From Gammaproteobacteria bacterium (GTDB taxonomy: Bacteria > Pseudomonadota > Gammaproteobacteria > Eutrophobiales > Eutrophobiaceae), in contig JACORW010000001.1 of NCBI GenBank assembly GCA_016179185.1, forward strand, positions 1 to 48,030: 48,030 bases of DNA. The letters run 5' to 3'. A model generated the notes under the pieces. It was not told where the DNA came from. It ran no database searches and saw nothing but the letters and a program-made list of their open reading frames with translations. Shown here one piece after another: positions 26,451-33,954 of this stretch; position 1 is the stretch's first letter; each line of letters begins with the position of its first letter. The position numbers were made by a program, and so were the translations under genes.

Positions 26451-28301
26451 TCAGGGAACGCGGCGGGCGCGATACAGACCCGCGCCCAATGCCAGCACGG
26501 CGATGAACAACGGCACGAGGCCGATGTTGATGAATTTGAGCAGCGAACCCAGCCGTTCGATGTTCTTCTGCAGTTCGTGCTGCACTGCGCGCAGCTCCTT
26601 GCGTGTCTTGACCTGCTCATTGCGGAAATTGTCAATCGCCTGGGTCTGTTCCGGGCTCAGGATCGCGCCGCCGTCGCCGCTTTCCTTCTGCAACTCGAGA
26701 ATCTTGCTCTCGGTCTCCTTCAGCTTGGCCTGCAGCGCCTGCTCCCGCTCGCGGAACTGCGCCTCGGCTTCGCGCCGGATCTGCTCGACGACTTCGAACG
26801 GCCGCGCCGAGGCGCTGCGGCTGCGCAGGCTGATGAGATCGGTGCTGCCGGAGAGATTGTCTATTGCATTGACGACGAAATCGGCGTTGTTGGCGATGGC
26901 CTGCGGCATCTCCATGCCGAAATAGCTCTGGGTCCGCACCCAGAACAGATCGTTGAGAATGTCCGTATCCGCCACCAGGATCGCGTTCACGTCGCCTTCC
27001 TTGATTTGTTCGGCGGCCTTGCCGTCACCCTCATCCGTGGGGCCGTCGGGGAACGCGGTCCTGACCTTGCCCTTGAGGCGCGCGGCCAGCACGACGGGTT
27101 TGTTGTCCGGCTTGAAATTACGCAGCATTACCTGCGGGTCGCGCTGGAACAGGATCAGGTCGCGCTCGATGCGCATAGACTGATCGGAGCTCTGCATTAG
27201 CGGGCTGACGGCCATCGGCGAATCGGCGCGCCGATCGATGGCGCCGGCGGTTCCGATGTGCACCACCTCGAGCTGGCTGGTGACAAAGTCGTCCTTGCTG
27301 AACGCCGTGCCGGACAGTTGCAGCCACGGCAGGTAATAGGTCTCCATGGGCCCGCGTTCGCCCTGGGCCTGCACGCGCATGGCGGAGTTCATGTCGCCGG
27401 CCACCTTGCCCTCGGGGATCTCGATGCCCCAGCCGTCCAGCAACCACTTCAGATCGGAGTCGAGGTCGGGCACCACGTAGGGGTTTTCGGGGTCGGGCCG
27501 GGAGTTGTCGCCTTCCGCCAGCGGGTCCACAAACAGGATGGCCTTGCCGCCGCGCAACAGGAACTGATCCAGCGCGTAACGTGCGGCGTCCTTCAGTTCC
27601 TTCGGATGGATCACCAGCAGCACATTCAGGTCCTGATCGATGGTCGCAGGGGAAGGTCCCAGGTTCTCGACCGCAAAGAACTCCCGCAGCAGACTGATGA
27701 TGGTCCAGGGTTTGCCGCCCTGGGGCGGAATGCCGCCGAAGACGGGCAGGCTCGTGATCACGCCCACGCGGCGCTTCTCGGGATTGGCGAGGTTGTAGAT
27801 CATCTTGGTGATGTCATACTCCAGCGCGGCTTCGCGGTTCACCTGGAAGAACGGGATCGTGTCCTTGTCATCGGTGGAGTTGATCCCGACCAGCCCGAAG
27901 TACGCATTGTCCCCGGCGCCGGTGAGCGAGATGCCCTGCAGGCCGCCGGCCACGGCCTGATCCTCCTGTTCGGAGAACGGCTCCGGTTCGATGACGGTCA
28001 GCTTGAGTTTTCCGCCGGAACGCGTCGCGTATTCCTCCAGCAGGTCACGGACGCGGGTGGCGTAGTTCATCAGTTGCGGGAAATCCGCCAGCGCCTGGCG
28101 CGAGAAATAGAACTCCAGCGCAATGGGCTCGTCGAGCTTCTTCAGGATATTCCGGCTGCCCTCCGACAGCGTATACAGTCCGCCCGAGGTGAGATCCAGG
28201 CGCAGCGACGTAAAAACCGCATTCGCCACGATGATCACGGAAATGGCCAGCGCCGCCGCCAGCAGCAACCCGGTCCCGGAGATCACGCGCCGCAGCTTCA
28301 T
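26451..28301 (-). CDS. GldG-like ABC-associated membrane protein
   Basis: 616 residues: an N-terminal helix (TGLLLAAALAISVIIVANAVF), the GldG/DUF7088 start (LRLDLTSGGLYTLSEGSRNILKKLDEP, in pieces), an ABC-type substrate region (RRVGVITSLPVFGG, FVDPLAEGDNSRPD), a long coiled coil about 510-590 (EQIRREAEAQFREREQ onward) and a final membrane helix (INIGLVPLFIAVLALGAGLY). Homologues act with GldA/GldF-type transporters; despite the name, most occur in non-gliding bacteria. The substrate is unknown. Confidence 0.88.
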   Translation of the reverse strand: MKLRRVISGTGLLLAAALAISVIIVANAVFTSLRLDLTSGGLYTLSEGSRNILKKLDEPIALEFYFSRQALADFPQLMNYATRVRDLLEEYATRSGGKLKLTVIEPEPFSEQEDQAVAGGLQGISLTGAGDNAYFGLVGINSTDDKDTIPFFQVNREAALEYDITKMIYNLANPEKRRVGVITSLPVFGGIPPQGGKPWTIISLLREFFAVENLGPSPATIDQDLNVLLVIHPKELKDAARYALDQFLLRGGKAILFVDPLAEGDNSRPDPENPYVVPDLDSDLKWLLDGWGIEIPEGKVAGDMNSAMRVQAQGERGPMETYYLPWLQLSGTAFSKDDFVTSQLEVVHIGTAGAIDRRADSPMAVSPLMQSSDQSMRIERDLILFQRDPQVMLRNFKPDNKPVVLAARLKGKVRTAFPDGPTDEGDGKAAEQIKEGDVNAILVADTDILNDLFWVRTQSYFGMEMPQAIANNADFVVNAIDNLSGSTDLISLRSRSASARPFEVVEQIRREAEAQFREREQALQAKLKETESKILELQKESGDGGAILSPEQTQAIDNFRNEQVKTRKELRAVQHELQKNIERLGSLLKFINIGLVPLFIAVLALGAGLYRARRVP

Positions 28302-28304
28302 GTC

Positions 28305-29039
28305 TCAGTCCGCCTTCTTCAACTCGATCACGACCACGTTCGCGTACAGCCAGAACGAGATCAGCACCGCGTAATAGACGAGATCGCGCAGATCAATGAC
28401 GCCCTTCCGCAACGATTCGAAATGCGTCAGGAAACTCAACGACGCGACGGCGTCCACCAGCGCCTGCGGCGCCCAGGCCTGAAAGAAGTCCAGCACCAGC
28501 GGGAAGCCGCTGAGAATGAACAGGAAGCACACGGCCACGCTGATAACGAACGCGATCACCTGGTTGCGGGTCAACGCCGAGATGCAGGCGCCGATGGCGA
28601 GGAACCCGCCGGCCATCAGGAAACTGCCGAGATAGCCGGCGACGATCACGGTGTTGTCCGGCTCGCCGAGGTAATTGGCCGTGATCCACATGGGGAAGGT
28701 GAGGATCAGCGCGATGCCGCTGAACACCCACGCCGCGAGAAACTTTCCGAGCACGGCCTCCGGCACCGTTATCGGCAGCGTCATCAGCAGCTCAATCGTG
28801 CCGGTCTTGCGTTCCTCGGACCACAGCCGCATGGCAATGGCAGGGATGAGAAACAGATACAGCCACGGATGAAAGCGGAAGAACGGATCCAGATCGGCCT
28901 GGTTGCGCTCGTAAAATCCGCCGATGTAGAAGGTGAAGATGCCGGTCAGAAACAGAAAGATCACGATGAACACATAGGCCACCGGCGTGGAAAAGTAGCC
29001 GTGCAGTTCACGCCTGGCGATGGCAAGGATGTTTCTCAT
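28305..29039 (-). CDS. ABC transporter permease, GldF-like
   Basis: 244 residues and six hydrophobic segments, belonging to the ABC-2 type. It starts MRNILAIARRELHGYFSTPVAYV, the usual beginning of this family, and contains RLWSEERKTGTIELLMTLPI, the ATPase-contact region. It overlaps the ATPase gene by 4 bp and is followed 3 bp later by the GldG-like gene. Confidence 0.92.
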   Translation of the reverse strand: MRNILAIARRELHGYFSTPVAYVFIVIFLFLTGIFTFYIGGFYERNQADLDPFFRFHPWLYLFLIPAIAMRLWSEERKTGTIELLMTLPITVPEAVLGKFLAAWVFSGIALILTFPMWITANYLGEPDNTVIVAGYLGSFLMAGGFLAIGACISALTRNQVIAFVISVAVCFLFILSGFPLVLDFFQAWAPQALVDAVASLSFLTHFESLRKGVIDLRDLVYYAVLISFWLYANVVVIELKKAD

Positions 29040-29806
29040 GACTGCGCCGCCTCGCCGTGCTGCTGGTAGAACTGCGTGGTCAGCAGCCGGAATGCGTTGT
29101 CTATGTCGTTGTCCGGGGACCGGGCGCGCAGCTCGATGGGCGTGCCGTCGAACAGCAGTTGTCCGGCGGCGATGATGATGGCGCGCGAACAGACCGCGTC
29201 CACCTCTTCGAGGATATGCGTCGAGATGACGATGGCCTTTTCCCGCGCCATCTCCTTGATCAGCGAGCGCACCTCGTGTTTCTGGTTCGGGTCCAGGCCA
29301 TCGGTGGGTTCATCCATGATCATCACCCCCGGGTCATGCAGGATGCACTGCGCCACGCCGACCCGGCGCTTGAATCCCTTGGACAGCGTTTCGATGGTCT
29401 GGTGCAGCACGCCTTCAAGATGGATCTGCCGCACCACGTGGTCCACGCGCTGCCGCCGCTCGGCGCCGTCGAGGCCCCGGATCTCGGCGACGAAATTCAG
29501 AAAACGCAGCACAGTCATCTCGCCGTAGGTCGGTGCGCCTTCGGGCAGATACCCGATGGAGGACTTCACCGTGATCGGGTCCTCCAGCACGTCATGGCCG
29601 TTGACCAGCACCGTGCCCGCCGTGGGTTCCAGAAAGCCCGCGATCATCTTCATGGTCGTGGACTTGCCGGCGCCGTTCGGCCCCAGAAAACCCAACACCT
29701 CCCCATGGCGCACCGTGAACGACACGTTGCGCACGGCATGGATGGCGCCAAAGCGCTTGTCCAGTTGCCGGACCTCGATGGCCGGATGCGGGGCGGGTTC
29801 AGTCAT
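29036..29806 (-). CDS. ABC transporter ATP-binding protein, GldA-like
   Basis: 256 residues. Walker A GPNGAGKST, Q-loop region IGYLPEGAPTYGEM, signature LSKGFKRRVGVAQCIL, Walker B VMIMDEPTDGLDP and the switch histidine in STHILEEV are all visible. I chose the ATG at 29806; the frame extends seven codons upstream. It is the first gene of the four-gene transporter set. Confidence 0.92.
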   Translation of the reverse strand: MTEPAPHPAIEVRQLDKRFGAIHAVRNVSFTVRHGEVLGFLGPNGAGKSTTMKMIAGFLEPTAGTVLVNGHDVLEDPITVKSSIGYLPEGAPTYGEMTVLRFLNFVAEIRGLDGAERRQRVDHVVRQIHLEGVLHQTIETLSKGFKRRVGVAQCILHDPGVMIMDEPTDGLDPNQKHEVRSLIKEMAREKAIVISTHILEEVDAVCSRAIIIAAGQLLFDGTPIELRARSPDNDIDNAFRLLTTQFYQQHGEAAQS

Positions 29807-29955
29807 GGTATGAACGGCGTGCAACAAAAGCGCGCTATTGTAAGTGTCGGGCCTGCAACGTCAATGATTGACAGCAGATGCGCGGTCCGGTTCCCGTCCT
29901 TATTTTTTGTGCAATTCGCGGGCGACAGGGTTCACAGCGAACCATGGGCACGACA

Positions 29956-30079
29956 GGGGTCAGAGCGACCGATGGGCACGAAAGGGGTCAGAGCGACCGA
30001 TGCCATCAGGTATAAATTGCGTGCAGAGGCCCCAATGCCAGTTCGAGGCTGGATGCTTTGTACCGGGAGCTCTGACCCC
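29956..30079. repeat. GGGGTCAGAGC element with duplicated left end
   Basis: GGGGTCAGAGCGACCGATG occurs twice in direct order (29956-29974 and 29984-30002), and GCTCTGACCCC closes the element at 30069-30079. It lies in the gap between the oxidoreductase stop (30089) and the ATPase start (29806). The rest of this gap (29807-29955) shows nothing recognisable. Confidence 0.65.
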
Positions 30080-30088
30080 ATTTCCCGA

Positions 30089-30955
30089 TTATTTGTGTTC
30101 CTCCCGCTTCAGCCGGAACACGGCCGAGACATCCTCGTCGCCATACCCCCGGCGCATCAGTTTCTGGTAATGAGCCAGCATGCGATCGGCGACAGGGAGC
30201 GTGGCGCCGTCCGCGTCTTTTGCCATGGCGCGGCAGATCTCCAGGTCCTTCTGGTGCAGCGCGACTTTGAAGCCCAGCGGAAAGTTCATGGCCAGCATGT
30301 TGCCGCTGCGGTTGGTCAGCACCCAGCTTGCTGCCGCCCCGGTGGACAGCACCTCAATCACGCGCTGCATGTCCAGTCCCAGCGACTGACCGAAGGCGAT
30401 GGCCTCGGCCACGGCTTCATACACGCCAGCGATCATCAGTTGATTCACCGCCTTGCACGCCTGGCCGCTGCCCACCGGGCCGATGTGCACGACCTTGCCC
30501 GCGATTGCCGACAGCGCGAGCCTGGTGCGCTCGAATACCTGCTCATCGCCCCCGACCATCATCGCCAGAGTTCCTTTGATGGCCCCCTCGGTGCCGCCGG
30601 ACACCGGGCAGTCGAGAAAGTGCGCCTCTCTCTGCCCGAGGATCGCCGCCGCCTGCCGCGCCGTGGCCGCACTGACCGTGGAGGTATCCGCAACGATGCT
30701 GTTGGCCCGGATGCCCGTCGCGATCTGCGCCGCCACGTCGAGGACATCCTGATCCCGCGACACGCAGGTGATGATGAGTTCGCACTCGCGCGCTAGATCG
30801 ACCGGAGACTCCGCGACGCGGACGCCGGTTTCCGCGGCCAGCGCCTCGGCGCGCTTCCGCGTCCGGTTCCACACCACTTGCAGCAACCCGTGCTTGTGAA
30901 AATTCCGCGCCATCGGGACGCCCATGGCACCGAGGCCGATGACTCCGACCTTCAT
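30089..30955 (-). CDS. NAD(P)-dependent 3-hydroxyacid dehydrogenase family protein
   Basis: 288 residues of the beta-hydroxyacid dehydrogenase family (3-hydroxyisobutyrate or tartronate semialdehyde reductase type). A Rossmann motif GVIGLGAMGVPMARN starts the protein, the substrate motif reads DCPVSGGTEGA and the catalytic lysine lies in GSGQACKAVNQLM. I chose the ATG at 30955, directly before the Rossmann strand. The substrate is not decided by the sequence; glyoxylate or succinic semialdehyde reductases also belong here. Confidence 0.9.
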   Translation of the reverse strand: MKVGVIGLGAMGVPMARNFHKHGLLQVVWNRTRKRAEALAAETGVRVAESPVDLARECELIITCVSRDQDVLDVAAQIATGIRANSIVADTSTVSAATARQAAAILGQREAHFLDCPVSGGTEGAIKGTLAMMVGGDEQVFERTRLALSAIAGKVVHIGPVGSGQACKAVNQLMIAGVYEAVAEAIAFGQSLGLDMQRVIEVLSTGAAASWVLTNRSGNMLAMNFPLGFKVALHQKDLEICRAMAKDADGATLPVADRMLAHYQKLMRRGYGDEDVSAVFRLKREEHK

Positions 30956-31212
30956 GGTTCTGTTCTCATGCACTACTCTCACTTGTGTTATTTGCTCCGT
31001 AACATTAAGGAATGCGGCTCTTGCGCGCTACATAAGACATTCATGTGGCGCGCAAATCAGAATCGCGCCACAACTAATGACACGCTGTCGAAATAGGCGT
31101 CGCAAGCAATGCGTACGAGACAGGGATTGCCACGACTCCAAGTGCTCCATGCCTTGGCTGCTGCCTTTCGGCGGGTGCCCGGAGTTCTTGCGAAATGTGT
31201 CAGATAAGTATA

Positions 31213-31242
31213 TTCTGCGCAACGTAAAGTTAGCTATATAAT
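31213..31242 (+). promoter_or_regulatory. putative sigma-70 promoter of the toxin-antitoxin operon
   Basis: TTCTGC (31213-31218), an 18-bp spacer, and a perfect TATAAT (31237-31242) within TATATAAT, shortly before the start at 31254. The whole gap 30956-31253 is AT-richer than its surroundings; apart from this I see nothing in it that I can name. Confidence 0.5.
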
Positions 31243-31253
31243 CATAACGTCGC

Positions 31254-32411
31254 ATGAAGTATACTATGTCATCGGTCGGTGGCCTGAGCGCGGGTTCTCG
31301 CGAGCGGCTCGCCCGGGTGCTGCGTGCAGCAAGGGGCGCTATCTCGTCCGCAGACGCATCGCGCGCACTGGATATCAGGCGGCCCGAGGCAAGCCGGCTG
31401 CTCAAGAGTTGGTCTGCGAACGGCTGGCTCACCCGCGTGCGACGCGGTCTATACGTTCCCGTGCCGCTCGAATCCTCAACATCCGACATAGCGCTTGAGG
31501 ATGCATGGATGGTCGCCGATCGGCTGTTCGCCCCGTGTTACATCGGTGGCTGGAGTGCCGCCGAACATTGGGGTTTCACCGAACAACTCTTTCGCTCAAC
31601 GCTGGTGTTTACCACTCGCCGACCACGTTCACGAAGAGTGGAGGCGCGCGGTGCAGTATTCATCGTACGTACTGTGCGGGAGGCGGCGATGTTCGGTCTA
31701 AAACCTGTCTGGCGCGACAGGAATAAACTCAATGTTTCCGATCCGACGCGTACGGTCCTCGACATGCTCGATACGCCAGCGCTTGGTGGCGGAATCCGTT
31801 CAACGCTGGATGTGCTGAAATCCTATTTGGCATCGAAACATCGCGACCCGCGGTTACTTGTCCAATACGCAGATCGGCTCGGCAATAAAGCGGTATTCAA
31901 GCGCCTTGGTTATCTTGCTTCGGCATTTTTCCCAAACGAAGCGGAGATCATTGCGGAATGTCGCAATCGGCTTTCCACAGGTAACGCAAAACTTGATCCC
32001 CGGCTTCCCAAGGAGCGGCTCATTACTGCGTGGCGTCTTTGGGTATCCGAGTCTTTTCAAAGGGGCACTCCGACTGGGGCAACAGGCGCTAAACTTGAAC
32101 GCGGAGGCACAGCGACGATGAATCGGACCCAGGTTCTCGAATTGCTAACAGACCGCCACCAGCAGATCGCTGCACGTTTTGGAGTGGAGCGACTGGCTCT
32201 GTTCGGCTCGGCGGCGCGCGATGAACTGGGCGTGTCCAGCGACGTGGATGTGTTGGTTGAATTCGTTGGTCCCGCAACGTTTCGCGCCTACATGGACCTC
32301 AAGATCTACCTGGAGGAGCTGCTCGGACGCCCGGTGGATCTCGTCACCAAAAAAGCTCTGCGGCACGAACTCAGATCCAATGTCGAAAAAGAGATGATCA
32401 ATGTCGCGTGA
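31254..32411 (+). CDS. AbiEi-type antitoxin fused in frame to MntA-type nucleotidyltransferase
   Basis: 385 residues. Part 1 (about 1-275) is an AbiEi-like regulator: a winged helix (ISSADASRALDIRRPEASRL, then GWLTRVRRGLYVPVP) and the AbiEi C-terminal domain (CYIGGWSAAEHWGFTEQ, NVSDPTRTVLDMLDTPALGG). Part 2 (289-385) is a minimal nucleotidyltransferase with GSAARDE, SDVDVLVEF and a third aspartate in RPVDLVT, as in MntA, which inactivates HepT by adenylylation. A low-complexity linker (PTGATGAKLERGG) lacks a stop codon. ATG32118 has a GGAGG 11 bases upstream and could give MntA alone. The gene overlaps hepT by 11 bp. It may be a true fusion or a loss of the AbiEi stop. Confidence 0.8.
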   Translation: MKYTMSSVGGLSAGSRERLARVLRAARGAISSADASRALDIRRPEASRLLKSWSANGWLTRVRRGLYVPVPLESSTSDIALEDAWMVADRLFAPCYIGGWSAAEHWGFTEQLFRSTLVFTTRRPRSRRVEARGAVFIVRTVREAAMFGLKPVWRDRNKLNVSDPTRTVLDMLDTPALGGGIRSTLDVLKSYLASKHRDPRLLVQYADRLGNKAVFKRLGYLASAFFPNEAEIIAECRNRLSTGNAKLDPRLPKERLITAWRLWVSESFQRGTPTGATGAKLERGGTATMNRTQVLELLTDRHQQIAARFGVERLALFGSAARDELGVSSDVDVLVEFVGPATFRAYMDLKIYLEELLGRPVDLVTKKALRHELRSNVEKEMINVA

Positions 32412-32775
32412 GTGGCGCCTCTACGTTGCCGACATGAAAGTCTGCTGCGAACGCGTCTTGAAATATACCGCCGGACTCGCTCGTGAAGAATTTCTGAGCA
32501 AGCCCATGGTATACGACGCCGTTCTTCGGAATCTCGAACTCCTTGGAGAAGCGGCGACGCACCTTCCCGAAGAGGTTCGGGCATTGGCACCGGATATTCC
32601 ATGGAGGCAAATCGTCGGCGTGCGAAACGTTCTGATTCACGGCTACTTGGGTATTGATGACGATATTATCTGGGATATCGTCACGAACGAGGTCGAGAAG
32701 CTGCTTCTGGCCTTGGAGAAGCTCGAAACAGCGGGCTCTGGATTGGAATCCGCATCAAGAGGGGCCGAGAAGTAG
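32401..32775 (+). CDS. hepT: HepT-like ribonuclease toxin (DUF86)
   Basis: 124 residues of the HEPN family. The catalytic RX4HXY motif is present as RNVLIHGY. The N-terminal helices (YVADMKVCCERVLKYTAG) and VYDAVLRNLELLGEAATHLP are typical. The known partner, MntA, is encoded by the overlapping upstream frame. In characterised pairs HepT cleaves RNA and is silenced by addition of AMP to the tyrosine of the motif, which is present here. Confidence 0.9.
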   Translation: MSREWRLYVADMKVCCERVLKYTAGLAREEFLSKPMVYDAVLRNLELLGEAATHLPEEVRALAPDIPWRQIVGVRNVLIHGYLGIDDDIIWDIVTNEVEKLLLALEKLETAGSGLESASRGAEK

Positions 32776-32797
32776 TCCGGATCGGACGAATAGCACG

Positions 32798-32872
32798 ATG
32801 CACTGGGTCGCACCCACCGGGAAGGACACCGCCAATAGCACGCTGGACACGCGCCTGTGGGACGACGTGGAA
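32798..32872 (+). pseudogene. N-terminal scrap of a type I restriction methylase (HsdM-like)
   Basis: From ATG32798 one frame reads MHWVAPTGKDTANSTLDTRL followed by WD. This resembles the start of HsdM proteins (WVAP-EKDTA--ALEKRLWDAAD). After about 25 codons the similarity ends. It looks like a leftover of a deleted hsdM gene; the call rests on one short stretch. Confidence 0.45.
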
Positions 32873-32938
32873 ACTTGCAAAATGTCTTTGGCTTTTGGAA
32901 ATCGTGCCCCAGGACCCTACACTATGGCCATACTTCCT

Positions 32939-32982
32939 CCCCGCCCGATCTGCCGAAAGGCCCGGGCGGGGTTATTATTTTC
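32939..32982 (+). terminator. rho-independent terminator
   Basis: CCCCGCCCG (32939-32947) pairs with CGGGCGGGG (32963-32971), with an inner GCC-GAAA-GGC hairpin, followed by TTATTATTTT. It ends transcription from the toxin-antitoxin operon. It overlaps nothing coding. Confidence 0.8.
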
Positions 32983-32995
32983 CGGGGGATAAATT

Positions 32996-33379
32996 GTGCC
33001 TGCCGAGCCCCCGGTCAAGCGAACCATCGCGTTTTTTGACGGCCAGAATCTCTTTCACGCCGCACGGTCCGCGTTCGGCTACAACTATCCAAACTACGAT
33101 GTTAAGGCCCTCGCGCAAACCATTTGCGCGGCACGTAGCTGGCAGCTTAATGAAGTCCGTTTCTACACCGGCGTTCCTGATCCGGCAGATAACGCATATT
33201 GGAGTGGGTTTTGGGCAGCAAAACTTTTGACCATGAGCCGCCAAGGCATCTGGACTTTCTCCAGGACGCTCCGATATCGCAATCAAGTCGTAAAGCTTCC
33301 GGACGGAACAACCCACGCATTTCTGGCCGCCGAAGAAAAGGGTGTAGACGTGCGAATTGCGCTGGATGCATGTCTATGA
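32996..33379 (+). pseudogene. NYN-domain (LabA/DUF88-type) nuclease, 3'-truncated
   Basis: 127 residues from GTG32996 with a GGGGG ribosome site. The N-terminal half of a PIN-like NYN fold is clear (RTIAFFDGQNLFHAARSAFG, LNEVRFYTGVPD, EEKGVDVRIALD). Family proteins continue with the second acidic cluster (a D-S-D-type motif); here the frame ends at once with ACL and a stop, so part of the active site is missing. A different frame at 33362-33421 encodes VYESYQGDCESIYKDVA, unrelated to NYN as far as I can tell. Confidence 0.7.
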
Positions 33380-33482
33380 AAGCTATCAGGGTGACTGCGA
33401 GAGCATCTACAAAGACGTAGCGTGATTTCCATCGGGTTTGTCCAGATTCTCGTGGCCTGCGCATGCCTGGCGCGAGCTTTTT

Positions 33483-33536
33483 AATGGAAATTATAGTTGC
33501 CATATTTATGCTTTTATGGCAATCTTATTTTCCATT
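33483..33536. promoter_or_regulatory. long imperfect inverted repeat, likely operator of the HipB-like gene
   Basis: Two 22-bp arms (33483-33504 and 33515-33536) match at 18 positions around a 10-bp AT-rich spacer; each arm carries an ATGGAAA block and a TTGCCATA block. The right arm ends at the base before the ATG at 33537, so repressor binding would block initiation. Autoregulation by the downstream XRE protein is the simplest reading. Confidence 0.65.
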
Positions 33537-33896
33537 ATGAGCAAAACCACTCCACTTCGTCTATTACCGCCCGTGCGCCGACTGCTGGCCGGGCTGGGCG
33601 AGCACGTCAAGCTCGCACGGCTGCGCCGGAACCTGTCGCAGCAACGAATTTGCGAGCGCGCCGGGATCTCGCGGCCGACTCTGCGTGAATTGGAGCGTGG
33701 ATCACCCGGGGTTTCGCTGGGTACGCTAGTCGCCGTTCTGCAAGTATTCGCGCTTGAGAAGGACATCACCCTCATCGCGCGCGACGATGAACTGGGCAGG
33801 CGCCTTCAAGACGCCAAGCTCAATTTTCCGAAGCGACGCGCCTCACGCCGGACTACACCACGCGACCAGAAAACCGAGAATGAGTCGAAATTGTGA
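33537..33896 (+). CDS. HipB-like XRE-family transcriptional regulator
   Basis: 119 residues. The helix-turn-helix lies at about 22-75 (LRRNLSQQRICERAGISRPTLRELERG), followed by SLGTLVAVLQVFALEKDI and ARDDELGRRLQDAKL, as in the HipB-like antitoxins that precede hipA kinases. The last four bases (GTGA) overlap another possible start, which is how hipA would begin, but the frame there is short and unlike HipA, and the M20 peptidase gene follows on the other strand. It therefore appears to be an orphan antitoxin whose kinase partner has been lost. Confidence 0.75.
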   Translation: MSKTTPLRLLPPVRRLLAGLGEHVKLARLRRNLSQQRICERAGISRPTLRELERGSPGVSLGTLVAVLQVFALEKDITLIARDDELGRRLQDAKLNFPKRRASRRTTPRDQKTENESKL

Positions 33897-33954
33897 AGCT
33901 TCCGGCACAGCCTGTAACTGAGACACTACTGCCGATTGGCACGGGCTTGGCGCG

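Noticed and set aside
30956..31253. Transposase remnant in the minus-strand frame 31028-31489
   Set aside because: The translation has no recognisable transposase motif and overlaps the AbiEi gene on the other strand. Only a promoter is called here.
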